The notes: generated from the sequence alone by a model not told the origin. A DNA stretch of 64,000 bases from Rheinheimera sp. 1928-s (GCF_029269265.1 NZ_JARIXP010000001.1:377446-441445), one strand, 5' to 3'. Positions 38,946 through 53,012 are shown, counted from the first letter of the stretch. Translations and numbers: made by a program.

Positions 38946-40289
38946 TTACTTCAGGCCGAGTTTATGTTCAAGATAGTGGATATTCGTTCCACCTTTATTG
39001 AAGTTCTCGTCTGTCATAATCAGCTTATGCAGTTCGATATTGGTTTTGATGCCACCTACCAGCAGTTCGCTTAATGCATTACGCATACGGGCTATTGCGA
39101 TATCGCGGTTTTCACCGTAAGTGATCAGCTTACCAACCATTGAATCGTAGTTTGGCGGTACTGTGTAATCAGCGTAAATATGCGAATCCCAACGCACACC
39201 GTTGCCACCTGGTGGGTGGAAGCGGGTGATGGTGCCTGGCGACGGAATGAACGTCTTGGCATCTTCAGCATTGATACGGCATTCCACGGCATGACCACGG
39301 ATCACAATGTCTGACTGCTTAATGCTCAGTGGCATGCCAGAGGCGATGCGCAGCTGCTCTTTAATCAAATCCACACCAGTGATCATTTCTGTTACAGGGT
39401 GTTCTACCTGAATACGGGTGTTCATTTCGATGAAATAAAACTCGCCGTCTTCAAACAGGAATTCAAAAGTACCAGCACCACGGTAGTTCAGGTCGATACA
39501 AGCCTGCACACAACGGCCACCGATAAAGTCGCGCAGTTCCTGAGTAATACCAGGAGCTGGCGCTTCTTCCACTACTTTCTGGTGACGACGTTGCATAGAG
39601 CAGTCACGTTCACCTAAGTGAATGGCACTGCCCTGACCGTCAGCCAGCACCTGAATTTCGATATGACGTGGGTTTTCCAGGAATTTCTCCATGTACACCA
39701 TGTCATTACCAAAAGCAGTGCCTGCTTCGTTTTTGGTCATCGCAATAGATTCAACCAATTCGTCTTCGCTGCGCACTACACGCATACCACGACCACCACC
39801 ACCACCAGCAGCTTTCACGATAATCGGATAACCGATACGTTTAGCTATGGCTTTGTTGACGTCATCGTCGTCGCCTACAGCGCCGTCAGAACCTGGTACA
39901 CAAGGTACACCAGCTTTTTTCATGGCTTCAATGGCAGAAACCTTGTCACCCATCAAACGGATAGACTCAGGGCGTGGGCCGATAAACACCAGGCCACTTT
40001 CTTCCACTTGCTGCGCGAAGTCAGCACGTTCAGCCAGGAAACCATAGCCAGGGTGAATCGCCTGGGCATTGGTTACTTCAGCTGCGGCAATCAGCGCAGG
40101 AATATTTAAGTAACTTTGTGGTGACGGCGCAGGACCAATACAAATGGTCTCATCGGCCAGCAGCACGTGTTTCAGATTACGGTCTACTGTGGAATGCACA
40201 GCTACCGTTTTGATACCGAGTTCTTTACACGCACGTAAAATACGCAGTGCAATTTCACCCCGGTTGGCGATCAGTACTTTTTCTAGCAT
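38946..40289 (-). CDS. accC: Biotin carboxylase subunit of acetyl-CoA carboxylase
   Basis: Carboxylates the biotin on AccB with ATP and bicarbonate, the first half of malonyl-CoA synthesis. The N-terminal [17 protein letters not shown], the ATP-grasp glycine loop [11 protein letters not shown] and the segment [14 protein letters not shown] are diagnostic. Length is 447 residues. It follows accB by 16 bases and ends 7 bases before the palindrome. Confidence 0.98.
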   Translation of the reverse strand: MLEKVLIANRGEIALRILRACKELGIKTVAVHSTVDRNLKHVLLADETICIGPAPSPQSYLNIPALIAAAEVTNAQAIHPGYGFLAERADFAQQVEESGLVFIGPRPESIRLMGDKVSAIEAMKKAGVPCVPGSDGAVGDDDDVNKAIAKRIGYPIIVKAAGGGGGRGMRVVRSEDELVESIAMTKNEAGTAFGNDMVYMEKFLENPRHIEIQVLADGQGSAIHLGERDCSMQRRHQKVVEEAPAPGITQELRDFIGGRCVQACIDLNYRGAGTFEFLFEDGEFYFIEMNTRIQVEHPVTEMITGVDLIKEQLRIASGMPLSIKQSDIVIRGHAVECRINAEDAKTFIPSPGTITRFHPPGGNGVRWDSHIYADYTVPPNYDSMVGKLITYGENRDIAIARMRNALSELLVGGIKTNIELHKLIMTDENFNKGGTNIHYLEHKLGLK

Positions 40290-40305
40290 GAGTCTGCCTT
40301 TTAAC

Positions 40306-40761
40306 TTATTCGATCACAAATAATGGCTGGTCAAACTCAACCGGCTCGCCGTTTTCTACCAGAATTTGTGTCACCACACCGGCCTTGTCAGACTGGATCT
40401 GGTTCATCATTTTCATCGCTTCGATAATGCACAGGGTGTCGCCCACTTTAACGCTCTGGCCCACTTCAACAAAAGATTTTGAAGTAGGAGAAGCAGCGCG
40501 GTAGAAGGAACCTACCATAGGTGAACGCATCTGGTGACCTGTAACTACCGGCTTGGCAGCTTCAGCAGGAGCGGCGGCAGCAACTGGTGCTGCAGCTGGA
40601 GCTTGTTGCATTGGCGCCGCAGCATAGTGCATTGGAGCATATTGCTGCATTGGGCCATTGCGGCTGATACGAACGGATTCTTCGCCTTCAGTAATTTCAA
40701 GCTCGTTAATGCCTGATTCTTCCAGCAGTTCGATCAATTTTTTAATTTTTCTGATATCCAT
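40306..40761 (-). CDS. accB: Biotin carboxyl carrier protein of acetyl-CoA carboxylase
   Basis: Carries biotin between the carboxylase and transferase. The N-terminal part ([18 protein letters not shown]) is followed by an Ala/Pro/Met/Gln-rich linker (about residues 40-75) and the biotinyl domain with the biotinylation motif EAMKMMNQI. Length is 151 residues. It sits between aroQ and accC, a common order in gammaproteobacteria. Confidence 0.98.
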   Translation of the reverse strand: MDIRKIKKLIELLEESGINELEITEGEESVRISRNGPMQQYAPMHYAAAPMQQAPAAAPVAAAAPAEAAKPVVTGHQMRSPMVGSFYRAASPTSKSFVEVGQSVKVGDTLCIIEAMKMMNQIQSDKAGVVTQILVENGEPVEFDQPLFVIE

Positions 40762-40776
40762 GACGTAGTTGCCTAA

Positions 40777-41235
40777 TTAATTTGATGGAATGGTTGATAA
40801 GGACGACACCGCCGATTCCAGTGCGTAGTGGTAGCCTTTGGCACCTAAACCACAAATCACACCTTTGGCGATATCGGATAAATACGAGTGACGACGGAAT
40901 TCTTCCCGCGCATGTACATTGGACAAATGCACTTCAATAAAAGGGATAGCCACGGCCAGCAGCGCATCACGAATCGCCACGCTGGTATGGGTATATGCGC
41001 CCGGGTTGATAATAATAAAGTCCTGTTGTCCTAAACTTTGCTGAATAGCGTTGATGAGCTCATGTTCGGCGTTGGATTGCAGATGAGTCAAAGTGGCATT
41101 CAGCTCTTTAGCATGGGCAGTTAAGCCATCAACAATTTGCGGTAAAGTGGCGGCGCCATAAATTTGAGGCTCACGTTTGCCTAACATATTTAAGTTAGGG
41201 CCGTTGAGCAGCAAAATACGTAAGTTTGTCGACAT
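40777..41235 (-). CDS. aroQ: 3-dehydroquinate dehydratase, type II
   Basis: A dodecameric shikimate-pathway enzyme. Diagnostic segments are [19 protein letters not shown] with the catalytic tyrosine, [17 protein letters not shown], and [17 protein letters not shown] with the catalytic histidine. The start MSTNLRI is the family's N-terminus; the frame is open upstream to 41367 without a ribosome site. Length is 152 residues. It leads the aroQ-accB-accC operon. Confidence 0.97.
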   Translation of the reverse strand: MSTNLRILLLNGPNLNMLGKREPQIYGAATLPQIVDGLTAHAKELNATLTHLQSNAEHELINAIQQSLGQQDFIIINPGAYTHTSVAIRDALLAVAIPFIEVHLSNVHAREEFRRHSYLSDIAKGVICGLGAKGYHYALESAVSSLSTIPSN

Positions 41236-41489
41236 ATAGCGCGAATTTCCCGTCATCTTGTTTAATTGCCAACTATCTTGCCAAAGGCATAAAGCAATTG
41301 CATCTTTTTTGTTCAGCGACCAGCTGTCGCTGCAGATTTGCCGCTTATTATAGTGAAATCGTTGCAAATGGCAGCAAAATACTGGTCTTATCAGCAGAAC
41401 GGAACTTTTTTGCGAAGTTGAAACTGAAGTGGGGGAATTCAGGCAAAGTCAGAGCCAGTCTGACTTTGCCGTGAGTAGTGCGAAAATTT

Positions 41490-43304
41490 TTACTGTAGTA
41501 TTGGGCCTAAATGGGCACTAAAATCTTTTGGTCCCATGAAGCCAGTGATGCGAGATTGCGTTAATTCGCTGCCGTTTTTGTCAAATAACAGCAAAGTTGG
41601 CAAACCTAAAACCTGAAAATGATCCAATAATTGCTGATCCTGATCAGTGGCATGAGTTACATCTATCTTAATTAAGGTAAACTGCGCCATTAAGTTTTTC
41701 ACTTCGCCATCGGCAAAAGTGATGTGTTCAAACTCTTTACAGGCCACACACCAGTCGGCGTATAAATCCACCAGCACAGGTTTACCTGCTTCGGCAGACT
41801 TTTTCACTTGCTGTTGCAGCTCATCCAAAGTTTTCGCCAGTTTAAATTCGGTGTTTTGGCTTTGAGTGGCTTGCGTCGTTGTAACTGTAGCGCCAGGCAA
41901 CCAATACCATAAGTTAGCGCCCGTAGTGCCAAGCAGGATCACTAAGGCCAGCATCCAACTGATGCTTTGACCTGTTGTGCCTGTAGACAGTTGTTGCGAT
42001 AAGCGGTGTAAATACACGGCCAGCATTAACAAGACTAAGGTTCCGGCAATGACAACTATGTAAGTTGGCAGGAAACGGCTGAGTAACCAGACTGGCACTG
42101 CTAATAACAGGAAACCAAAGCTGGCTTTGACTACGTCCATCCAGGCGCCGGCTTTGGGTAAAAACTTACCGCCTGTGCTGCCTAAAATCAGTAGTGGCAA
42201 ACCCATGCCCATACTTAAGATATATAGCGTTAAAGCGCCCAAGGCTAAATCACCCGATTGAGCCACATATAAAAGCGCGGCTGTTAAAGGTGCTGTAGTA
42301 CAAGGGGAGGCGACTAACCCTGATAACAAACCCATCAAAGCCGCACCTTTAATGCTGCCACCTTGTTGTTTGTTGCTTAAACTATTCACCTTGTTTTGCC
42401 ATTTTTCCGGCAGACTTAAGTTAAAGACGCCAAACATAGCCAAAGCCAAAGCGACAAATAAAATGCTGATGGCAACTAAAACTATAGGGTGCTGAAAGTA
42501 GGTCTGGAATTGCAAACCTAAGCTTGCGACCAATAAACCCAACAAGGAGTAGCTGACCGCCATACCCTGCACATAAGCCATCGACAAACTAAAAGCTCGT
42601 TTGCCGGATAACTGCTGGCCTTGCCCTACAATAATGCTGGTTAAAATAGGGTACATAGGAAACACACAAGGCGTAAAAGCCAAACCTAAACCCAACAGGA
42701 AAAACAAAAACAAAGCTTTGAGGGTGCTGTCGGTTTGTAATTTGTCTAACAGTTGCAGCTGTTCTGAAACAGGAGCTGTAGATGTGGTTGAAGATGAATT
42801 GTCAGTAATACCCAAAGCTGCAGCAGCATCTGCTGTACTAGCGCTTGCCGCCGGGCCTTCGTCAGCGGCTGGTGCTATTAATGGAATATCCAGAGTTTGC
42901 ACCGGGTAACATAAACCCGCTTCTGCACATCCCTGGAAGCGCACTTTGAGCATGGCTTCAGAACCCAATTGGCTCAGCGGAATATCCAGCACCACCTGAT
43001 GGAAATAGACTTCAGACTCACCAAAGTATTCGTCGTGGATCATCACGCCTTTTGGATACTGCGGATGAGAAAAAGCGGCATCTATACCCACAAACTTAAA
43101 CTTGTCTTTATACAGGTAGTAACCGTCCGCTATGGTAAAGCTGACTTGTAATTTGTTTTCCTGCTGGCGGAAATCCATCACAAAAGCTTGCTCTACCGGC
43201 AGAAACTGCGAACCTTGCTGCAAGGCGGCCAGCGCATTGGTGCTTTGGGCCTGGCTTATAAAAGAGAGACTTAACAGCAGGCTAAATAAAAAACTCTTAA
43301 TCAC
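41490..43304 (-). CDS. dsbD: Thiol:disulfide interchange protein DsbD
   Basis: Moves electrons from cytoplasmic thioredoxin across the inner membrane to periplasmic DsbC and related proteins. A signal peptide (to about residue 20) is followed by an N-terminal DsbD-alpha domain with a cysteine pair in CAEAGLCYP. The eight-helix membrane part follows, with FTPCVFPMYP and SPCTTAPL, and then a C-terminal thioredoxin domain with DWCVACKEFE. Length is 604 residues. It overlaps cutA by 8 bases; cutA-dsbD is the conserved order. Confidence 0.97.
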   Translation of the reverse strand: MIKSFLFSLLLSLSFISQAQSTNALAALQQGSQFLPVEQAFVMDFRQQENKLQVSFTIADGYYLYKDKFKFVGIDAAFSHPQYPKGVMIHDEYFGESEVYFHQVVLDIPLSQLGSEAMLKVRFQGCAEAGLCYPVQTLDIPLIAPAADEGPAASASTADAAAALGITDNSSSTTSTAPVSEQLQLLDKLQTDSTLKALFLFFLLGLGLAFTPCVFPMYPILTSIIVGQGQQLSGKRAFSLSMAYVQGMAVSYSLLGLLVASLGLQFQTYFQHPIVLVAISILFVALALAMFGVFNLSLPEKWQNKVNSLSNKQQGGSIKGAALMGLLSGLVASPCTTAPLTAALLYVAQSGDLALGALTLYILSMGMGLPLLILGSTGGKFLPKAGAWMDVVKASFGFLLLAVPVWLLSRFLPTYIVVIAGTLVLLMLAVYLHRLSQQLSTGTTGQSISWMLALVILLGTTGANLWYWLPGATVTTTQATQSQNTEFKLAKTLDELQQQVKKSAEAGKPVLVDLYADWCVACKEFEHITFADGEVKNLMAQFTLIKIDVTHATDQDQQLLDHFQVLGLPTLLLFDKNGSELTQSRITGFMGPKDFSAHLGPILQ

Positions 43305-43617
43305 GACTCGTTACCTCTTGAACCCACTGTAAATAGGGGGCGAATACTTGTTGCGCGGCAATGGCAATAATTTCAGGCACTTGATACGGGTGTAAAGCAC
43401 AAATGGCCTGTTCAATTTCGATAAAATCTTCTTTTCTGGCTTTAATTAACAACGGAATTTCAGTGCTTTGTTCAAGTTTGCCCTGCCAGACATAGTGCGA
43501 TTGCACCGCAGGCAAAACGTTAACACAAGCCGCCAGTTTTCGCTCCAGCAAGTGCTTCGTTATGCGCTCTGCCACCTGTAAATCAGGACAATTGCATAAA
43601 ATCAGTTCCATCATCAT
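43297..43617 (-). CDS. cutA: Divalent-cation tolerance protein CutA
   Basis: A small trimeric cytoplasmic protein linked to copper tolerance. Signatures are LACVNVLPAVQSHYVWQGK and HPYQVPEIIAIAA. Length is 106 residues. Three ATG codons in a row start the gene, with GAGG about 8 bases before the first. It is divergent from groES over 231 bases. Confidence 0.94.
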   Translation of the reverse strand: MMMELILCNCPDLQVAERITKHLLERKLAACVNVLPAVQSHYVWQGKLEQSTEIPLLIKARKEDFIEIEQAICALHPYQVPEIIAIAAQQVFAPYLQWVQEVTSRD

Positions 43618-43753
43618 GGGGATGTCCTCATTTTGGTTGGTTCAAAGTCACAGCAGTCAAGACCTGCTCACAGCGTATTTTGTTGCATAAATCTATTTGT
43701 TTGCACAAAAAAAAAGCAAAAAGGCTTGAGTACACAAAATTTTTAAAACAAAG

Positions 43754-43784
43754 CCCTTGGGTTCATAAGGAGATTGCCCCATAT
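43754..43784 (+). promoter_or_regulatory. Heat-shock (sigma-32) promoter of groES-groEL
   Basis: CCCTTGGGT at -35 and CCCCATAT at -10, with 14 bases between CTTGGGT and CCCCATAT. This fits the sigma-32 consensus (CTTGAAA, 11-16 bases, CCCCATNT). It lies 65 bases before groES. No CIRCE repeat is seen. Confidence 0.8.
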
Positions 43785-43848
43785 AGCAAGCACAACAAAT
43801 TTAACACCCAATGTTAAAACTCAAATCGCTTTTAGGAGATAAAAAAGC

Positions 43849-44139
43849 ATGAATATTCGTCCATTACACGATCGCGTCATCATCAAGCGTTTAGAAGCTG
43901 AAAGCAAATCCGCTGGTGGTATTGTGCTGACTGGCGCTTCTGCTGAAAAATCTACTCGTGGTGAAGTTGTTGCTGTAGGCAACGGCCGCATTTTAGAAAA
44001 CGGCACAGTCCGTCCTTTAGATGTGAAAGTCGGCGACAAAGTGATCTTTGGTGCTTACGTAGAACGCACTGAAAAAATCGAAGGCCAGGAATATGTCATC
44101 ACCAAAGAAGACAACATCCTTGGCGTGATCACCGAATAA
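43849..44139 (+). CDS. groS: Co-chaperonin GroES
   Basis: The 10-kDa lid of the GroEL folding chamber. [16 protein letters not shown] and the mobile loop [18 protein letters not shown] are typical. Length is 96 residues. AGGAGATAAAAAAGC precedes it. groL follows after 51 bases under the same heat-shock promoter. Confidence 0.98.
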   Translation: MNIRPLHDRVIIKRLEAESKSAGGIVLTGASAEKSTRGEVVAVGNGRILENGTVRPLDVKVGDKVIFGAYVERTEKIEGQEYVITKEDNILGVITE

Positions 44140-44157
44140 TTAAACCGAACTTTCTAA

Positions 44158-45828
<1,671 letters not shown>

Positions 45829-45852
45829 CGCGCACATCCCCCTAAAAAAACG

Positions 45853-45882
45853 AACCCGGCGCAAGCCGGGTTTGTCGTTTTT
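45853..45882 (+). terminator. Terminator of groL
   Basis: AACCCGGC, loop GCAA, GCCGGGTT, then TGTCGTTTTT. Confidence 0.85.
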
Positions 45883-45905
45883 AAGGGGGAATGGCACGTT
45901 ACGAA

Positions 45906-45947
45906 GGGGTCAGATCAAGATTTGCGAAGCAAATTTGCTCTGACCCC
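45906..45947. repeat. GGGGTCAGA...TCTGACCCC two-step palindrome
   Basis: A 9-bp outer stem (GGGGTCAGA/TCTGACCCC) and an inner ATTTGC-GAA-GCAAAT hairpin. Its first 12 bases are identical to those inside the 57-nt palindrome at 38.9 kb. It marks the edge of the AT-rich accessory patch. Confidence 0.85.
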
Positions 45948-46017
45948 AATATTCCATCAGCATCCTCAATAACCTCTTAATTTTCAGGGTTTGGCTTGCT
46001 TCAGAGAAAAATCAAAC

Positions 46018-46920
46018 TTATCTAACTAATGATGGAGCAATAGTAACGCTCGTCGCTTTGATAGGTCGTTTTATATTTTCCATCAAATTTTCAGCTCTGT
46101 TTAGCACGTTAGCGGAGTAAAGAAGTTCTTTTTCGTATTCAACGTGTGAAATATAAATCTCATCCGGCAGCAGAATTTCATTTGAGACCAAGCTGTCAAT
46201 GTATAGCTTTTTTTTGTTGCTAAAAACGTCTTTTAATACACTTGTTTTAGGGAGAATCAATTCAGAATAAATGATTCCTGCAACATCAGAGAGCAACTTT
46301 ACCAAATCTACATTGCCTTTCTGATTACACAGCCCATCTTTTACATTTTGCAGTTTGCTTTTTTTGTTGGCCTTATCCATTGATTCATCTATAAATTTAT
46401 CAAGTGACAAGAAGTAACCTATTGTCAGAATACCATCTGGTTCTAGTAGTTTTCGACTGAAGCCTGTACTCACGGTTATCGGTACCTTGTTGTGCGCAAT
46501 GGCATTCCTTAATTCGCATAATAATAAATAACGTCCATCTGGTGTATCGTACATTCCACTTATAGATTTTTTTGCCCAGTCTGATATTTCTTGATTCTCT
46601 GGGAGAGCCTTAGCTAACAGTGCAGGTAATAGTGAAGTAAATTTGATGAAGGAAGCGCTAACATGCATTACTGAATTTTCAGCCTCAATAAAGGCTAAAC
46701 TTGAATTAAATGAATCTTTACTAAAATCTTCAGCCATATCTATGCACTTGAGGTACATGTCTTTTTTAAAATCACTTAAAGACGTACAAAAAAGCGAATA
46801 CTGAATTAGGAACTCATAGATACTAATTATATCGTCCTTAATAGATAGTATTTTTTCTAACTCCGACAGTTCGACGTCAACAGTTCTGATCGTTTTACCT
46901 AGCACTAAGACTTGTCGCAT
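46018..46920 (-). CDS. Hypothetical protein with HEPN-like motif
   Basis: A 300-residue, mostly helical, cytoplasmic-looking protein that I cannot name. Residues 138-143 read RNAIAH inside LCELRNAIAHNKVPI, which fits the R-N-x3-H pattern of HEPN ribonuclease domains found in toxins and defence systems. No nucleotidyltransferase (MNT) gene or other partner is adjacent. The DNA is visibly AT-richer than its neighbours, with more AAA, TTA and ATA codons, suggesting transfer. No clear ribosome site was found; the start is the most upstream ATG. Confidence 0.6.
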   Translation of the reverse strand: MRQVLVLGKTIRTVDVELSELEKILSIKDDIISIYEFLIQYSLFCTSLSDFKKDMYLKCIDMAEDFSKDSFNSSLAFIEAENSVMHVSASFIKFTSLLPALLAKALPENQEISDWAKKSISGMYDTPDGRYLLLCELRNAIAHNKVPITVSTGFSRKLLEPDGILTIGYFLSLDKFIDESMDKANKKSKLQNVKDGLCNQKGNVDLVKLLSDVAGIIYSELILPKTSVLKDVFSNKKKLYIDSLVSNEILLPDEIYISHVEYEKELLYSANVLNRAENLMENIKRPIKATSVTIAPSLVR

Positions 46921-47076
46921 AAACCATCCTTAATAATTTCAACACATTTAATAAAAATATATAACTTGTTGATTTTAATATCACTATTTATAACTTTTAA
47001 TAAAGTGATGAAAATTAGATTTCATCGACTAGGCGCTATTGATATCAGTCTGAACAAATCTATGCCAATAGTAATC

Positions 47077-47508
47077 TTATGCTCCACTATGCGAACTTAA
47101 TCCTTTAGTCACCCACCAAGCCCCCAACAAAGGCACCACCAATAAAATCGCAGGCTGGACAAAAAGCTTATAGATTGACCAAAGCTCGGAGCTAAAAAGT
47201 TGGCTTGCTGCGAAGGCTAACCAAACCAAATTGATAAGAAGGATCAGCAAAATCAGGTTGAACTGTCGCCAGACAAGGTCTGTAAGTTGAAGCCTTTTTC
47301 CAAAAATGATGTAGGTAACGCCATTAGGCTGAACAGCGGTCACAACCACCAAAACGAAGCTGATAACTCCCCAGAACACTGATGGCCACAACCCGGTATC
47401 GCTGATGTTATTTAGCAGTGAGAGCTGGCTATCGGATAATGTCAGAAGAAAAACAGATAAACTTGTCGATATCAAATATCGCCAGTAAAGTCCCCATATC
47501 CTATTCAT
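47077..47508 (-). CDS. Hypothetical four-helix membrane protein
   Basis: A 143-residue protein with four hydrophobic stretches (for example YLISTSLSVFLLTL, SVFWGVISFVLVVV, FNLILLILLINLVWLAF and PAILLVVPLLGAWW). No family is recognised. It belongs to the same AT-rich minus-strand patch as the HEPN-like gene, 156 bases upstream of it, but no link can be shown. Confidence 0.6.
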   Translation of the reverse strand: MNRIWGLYWRYLISTSLSVFLLTLSDSQLSLLNNISDTGLWPSVFWGVISFVLVVVTAVQPNGVTYIIFGKRLQLTDLVWRQFNLILLILLINLVWLAFAASQLFSSELWSIYKLFVQPAILLVVPLLGAWWVTKGLSSHSGA

Positions 47509-50115
<2,607 letters not shown>

Positions 50116-50148
50116 TAGCGCTGTTGTTGAAGTAAATTGTGAAGATAA

Positions 50149-50178
50149 AACTACGGCGGCCTTTGGGTCGCCGTAGTT
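50149..50178 (-). terminator. Hairpin between katG and the antitoxin gene
   Basis: AACTACGGCG and CGCCGTAGTT form a 10-bp stem. On the minus strand it is followed by TTTTATC, so it suits the antitoxin gene and may also end katG. Confidence 0.65.
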
Positions 50179-50192
50179 CATAATTGTATTCA

Positions 50193-50420
50193 CTATTTGC
50201 GTCTGTTATGGCTGGCTAAAGAGTCTCTAATTTGTGCCATTAAGCTCTTGTTCTGCAATACATAAAGTGTTTCTTGTTCGCGCTCCCAGTCGTCAGCACC
50301 GAGTATTACAAATGCTTTACTGCAATCAAGAGTCACTTTGATTGGGTTGTGACTATCGATCACTTGATCAATATGGGTATTAATATGATCTCTGAATTGA
50401 TTGAGGCTTAGGGTATGCAT
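50193..50420 (-). CDS. Orphan Phd/YefM-family antitoxin
   Basis: A 75-residue protein whose N-terminal half (MHTLSLNQFRDHINTHIDQV) and central strand (KAFVILGADDWEREQETLYVL) match the Phd/YefM antitoxin fold, which binds DNA and neutralises a RelE/YoeB- or Doc-type toxin. The start at 50420 follows GGTGG; an upstream extension to 50480 would add a hydrophobic stretch unlike the family. Antitoxin genes of this kind normally precede a toxin gene; only 77 bases separate it from the convergent katG, so no toxin is present. It may be a solitary regulator or a remnant. Confidence 0.8.
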   Translation of the reverse strand: MHTLSLNQFRDHINTHIDQVIDSHNPIKVTLDCSKAFVILGADDWEREQETLYVLQNKSLMAQIRDSLASHNRRK

Positions 50421-50574
50421 AGTCGCCACCAAGAATAAGCTATAAGTCAGGCTGTATTGCCATAAACTATGACAGCTCATCTTCGGGAATGCCAGAACAG
50501 CTCATAGTTACCTCTTCCCAACTGCATCAGGCCCAGCTAGGCTAGAGCTATCCACACAATTCCAAGAGCCATCT

Positions 50575-52053
50575 ATGCGCCAGCAAGCCATTTTATCTAT
50601 AGACCAGGGAACCTCTTCCAGCCGCGCTTTGTTATTTAACCGTGACGGTAAGGTATTGGCTGTGGCACAGCAGGAGCTGGATTGTGTTTATCCAGAACAA
50701 GGCTGGGTGGAGCAAGACGCAGAGCTGATTTGGCTCTCTGTGCTGAAGGTGTGTCGGCAGGTGTTGGCGCAGGCCGTGCAGCTGGGTATTGAAGTCTTGG
50801 GTGTCAGTATCAGCAATCAGCGCGAAACTACTGTGCTTTGGCATAAAGCAAAAGACAAAGTGCTGGCACCCGCTATTGTCTGGCAGGACAGGCGTACAGC
50901 GGATTATTGCCAGCAGCTCAAAGATCAGGGCCATGAAGCCATGGTGCAGCAAAAAACCGGTTTGCTGCTGGACCCTTATTTTTCCGCTAGTAAAATTCAG
51001 TGGTTACTCACTCATAATACGGATGTGCAGCAGGCTCTGGCCGACAATGAACTGGCCTTTGGCACTATCGATAGTTTTTTGCTCTGGCGTTTAACATCGG
51101 GGCAAGTGCATGCCACAGACACCACCAATGCCAGCCGCACTTTATTGCTGAATCTGCAAAGCTTAAATTGGGATCAAGAACTGCTGCAGTTGTTTGGTGT
51201 ACCGGAGCAGATTCTGCCGCAGGTTAAACAAAGCGCTGATATGTATGGCCTTTGTGATACCCGCTTATTTGGTTTGGCTTTGCCTGTGCTGGCGCTGGTG
51301 GGCGATCAACAAGCTGCGGCTTTAGGTCAGGGTTGTATCAGCGCCGGTTCGTTAAAAAGCACTTATGGCACAGGCTGTTTTGCGTTATTAAATACCGGCT
51401 GCAGCCCGTTATTTTCCAAACACAGATTACTGACTACTGTGGCTTTTACTGTGCAGGGCCAGACTTTTTATGCGCTGGAAGGCGCCATTTTTGTCGCTGG
51501 TGCTGCGGTGAAATGGCTGCGGGATCAATTGGGTGTTATTACGCAAGCCAGTGAAACCGAAGCTTTGGCGCAGAGTTTACCGGATAACGGCGGTGTCTAT
51601 CTAGTACCGGCTTTTACCGGTTTAGCTGCACCACATTGGCAACCTGAAGCGCGTGCTGCTTTGGTTGGTATGACGCTTGGCACGGGCAAAGCGCATTTAG
51701 CCCGTGCCGCGCTGGAAGCTGTGGTCTATCAAACGGCTGATTTACTCTCTGCCATGCTGGCTGATGGTGCAAAGGCAGAGCAGCTACAAATTGATGGCGG
51801 CATGGTGGCGAACAACTGGTTATGCCAGCATCTGGCTGATGTGCTGAATGTACCTGTGCTTAAACCCAGTCAAAACGAAGCTTCAGCTTATGGCGCTGCG
51901 GTATTGGCCGGAGTAGCACTGGGCTGGTTTGAAAGTCTGGCTGAAGTGAAGTTTAGCTCTGAAGCACAACAGTTTTTACCGCAAATGTCGGCAGATAAAC
52001 GCCAGCAGTTGCTAAGTGGATGGCAGAAAGCTTTGGTTTCGGTGCTTGCGTAA
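50575..52053 (+). CDS. glpK: Glycerol kinase
   Basis: Phosphorylates glycerol to glycerol-3-phosphate. The FGGY-family signatures are SIDQGTSSSRALLFNRDG, SNQRETTVLWHK and YGTGCFALLNTG. Length is 492 residues, normal. No glpF or glpD is adjacent, so it stands alone. It could use glycerol freed by the lipid diesterase pathway elsewhere in the window. Confidence 0.95.
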   Translation: MRQQAILSIDQGTSSSRALLFNRDGKVLAVAQQELDCVYPEQGWVEQDAELIWLSVLKVCRQVLAQAVQLGIEVLGVSISNQRETTVLWHKAKDKVLAPAIVWQDRRTADYCQQLKDQGHEAMVQQKTGLLLDPYFSASKIQWLLTHNTDVQQALADNELAFGTIDSFLLWRLTSGQVHATDTTNASRTLLLNLQSLNWDQELLQLFGVPEQILPQVKQSADMYGLCDTRLFGLALPVLALVGDQQAAALGQGCISAGSLKSTYGTGCFALLNTGCSPLFSKHRLLTTVAFTVQGQTFYALEGAIFVAGAAVKWLRDQLGVITQASETEALAQSLPDNGGVYLVPAFTGLAAPHWQPEARAALVGMTLGTGKAHLARAALEAVVYQTADLLSAMLADGAKAEQLQIDGGMVANNWLCQHLADVLNVPVLKPSQNEASAYGAAVLAGVALGWFESLAEVKFSSEAQQFLPQMSADKRQQLLSGWQKALVSVLA

Positions 52054-52077
52054 AGCTCATACTAAACGGCGGCCGTA

Positions 52078-52104
52078 GGGGCGACCTTTATGGTCGCCCG
52101 TTTT
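52078..52104 (+). terminator. Terminator between convergent glpK and the BASS transporter
   Basis: GGGCGACC, loop TTTAT, GGTCGCCC, then GTTTT. Confidence 0.8.
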
Positions 52105-52142
52105 GCCTTTCAAATTTGAACCTGAGGTTATCAACGCCCCCT

Positions 52143-53012
52143 TCATACCGGACGGGTTTTATCTTTGCGTAACACCCACACCGTAAATAAACTAGCCGTC
52201 ATAAACATCAGCAAGCTATAGACGCTGGGTGCTATCGACATGGCGGTGTTTTGTAAAATGCCTGTAGTGATCATCAAGGCCAGTGTGCCATTTTGCAGGC
52301 CTACCTCAAGGCAAATGGTTCTGGCTTGTTTTTCCTGCTGCAGCAAAAGCCGGCCTAACCAATAACCTGCCAGCATAGTGATGACATTTAAAGCTAAAGT
52401 GGCTGGTCCGGTTTTTTCTAAAAACAGCCAGAGATCCGCGCCCAGATCGGTCGCTATGCTGATGATCAACAACACCAGTACTATCACCGAAAAGCGGCTG
52501 ATAAAGGGTTGAATGCGATGTGAGCGTTCAGGCCATTTAAAGTTGAACCACATGCCAAGCAATACAGGAAAGACACTAACAATCATTAACGTCAGCCAGG
52601 TTTTTAATAAAGGCAGTTGCAAAGCAGTGTTTTCCCCTAAGAAGTGCTCAATCGCCCATACCGCCAGCAAAGGCAACGAAAAGGGCGTGATAAATCCAAC
52701 CAGCGCAGTTAAAGCCACAGACAAACCCAGATCGGCTTTACACAAGTAGCTATATAAATTGGAGGTAGTGCCACCCGGACATAAGGCCAGAATAAACAAA
52801 CCTACCGCCAGTTCACCTTGCAACTCAAACTGGTAAATTACCCCTAAAGCACATAGAGGTAGCAGTAGTAACTGTGCCAGCGCTCCTACAAAAAATGCTT
52901 TTGGCTGGCGCGCAACTTCTGCAAAATTTGCTGGCCGCAGGCTCATGCCAACACCCGTCATAATCAGTATTAATGCGATAGGTAAACCAATCTGGGTCAG
53001 AGCTTCAAACAT
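52143..53012 (-). CDS. Bile acid:sodium symporter family (BASS) transporter
   Basis: An inner-membrane protein of 289 residues with about nine to ten hydrophobic helices. The conserved CPGGTTSNLYSYLCKADLGLS segment (CPGGTTSN and its sodium-binding crossover) and LEVGLQNGTLAL are typical of the BASS family. Bacterial members move organic anions such as bile acids, pantoate or 2-keto acids with sodium; the substrate here is unknown. It stands alone between glpK and the binding-protein gene. Confidence 0.9.
   Translation of the reverse strand: MFEALTQIGLPIALILIMTGVGMSLRPANFAEVARQPKAFFVGALAQLLLLPLCALGVIYQFELQGELAVGLFILALCPGGTTSNLYSYLCKADLGLSVALTALVGFITPFSLPLLAVWAIEHFLGENTALQLPLLKTWLTLMIVSVFPVLLGMWFNFKWPERSHRIQPFISRFSVIVLVLLIISIATDLGADLWLFLEKTGPATLALNVITMLAGYWLGRLLLQQEKQARTICLEVGLQNGTLALMITTGILQNTAMSIAPSVYSLLMFMTASLFTVWVLRKDKTRPV

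Noticed and set aside
39618..40109. 163-residue open frame antisense to accC, rich in His and Thr
   Set aside because: It lies wholly inside accC in another frame, has no ribosome site, and its composition reflects the complement of accC codons.
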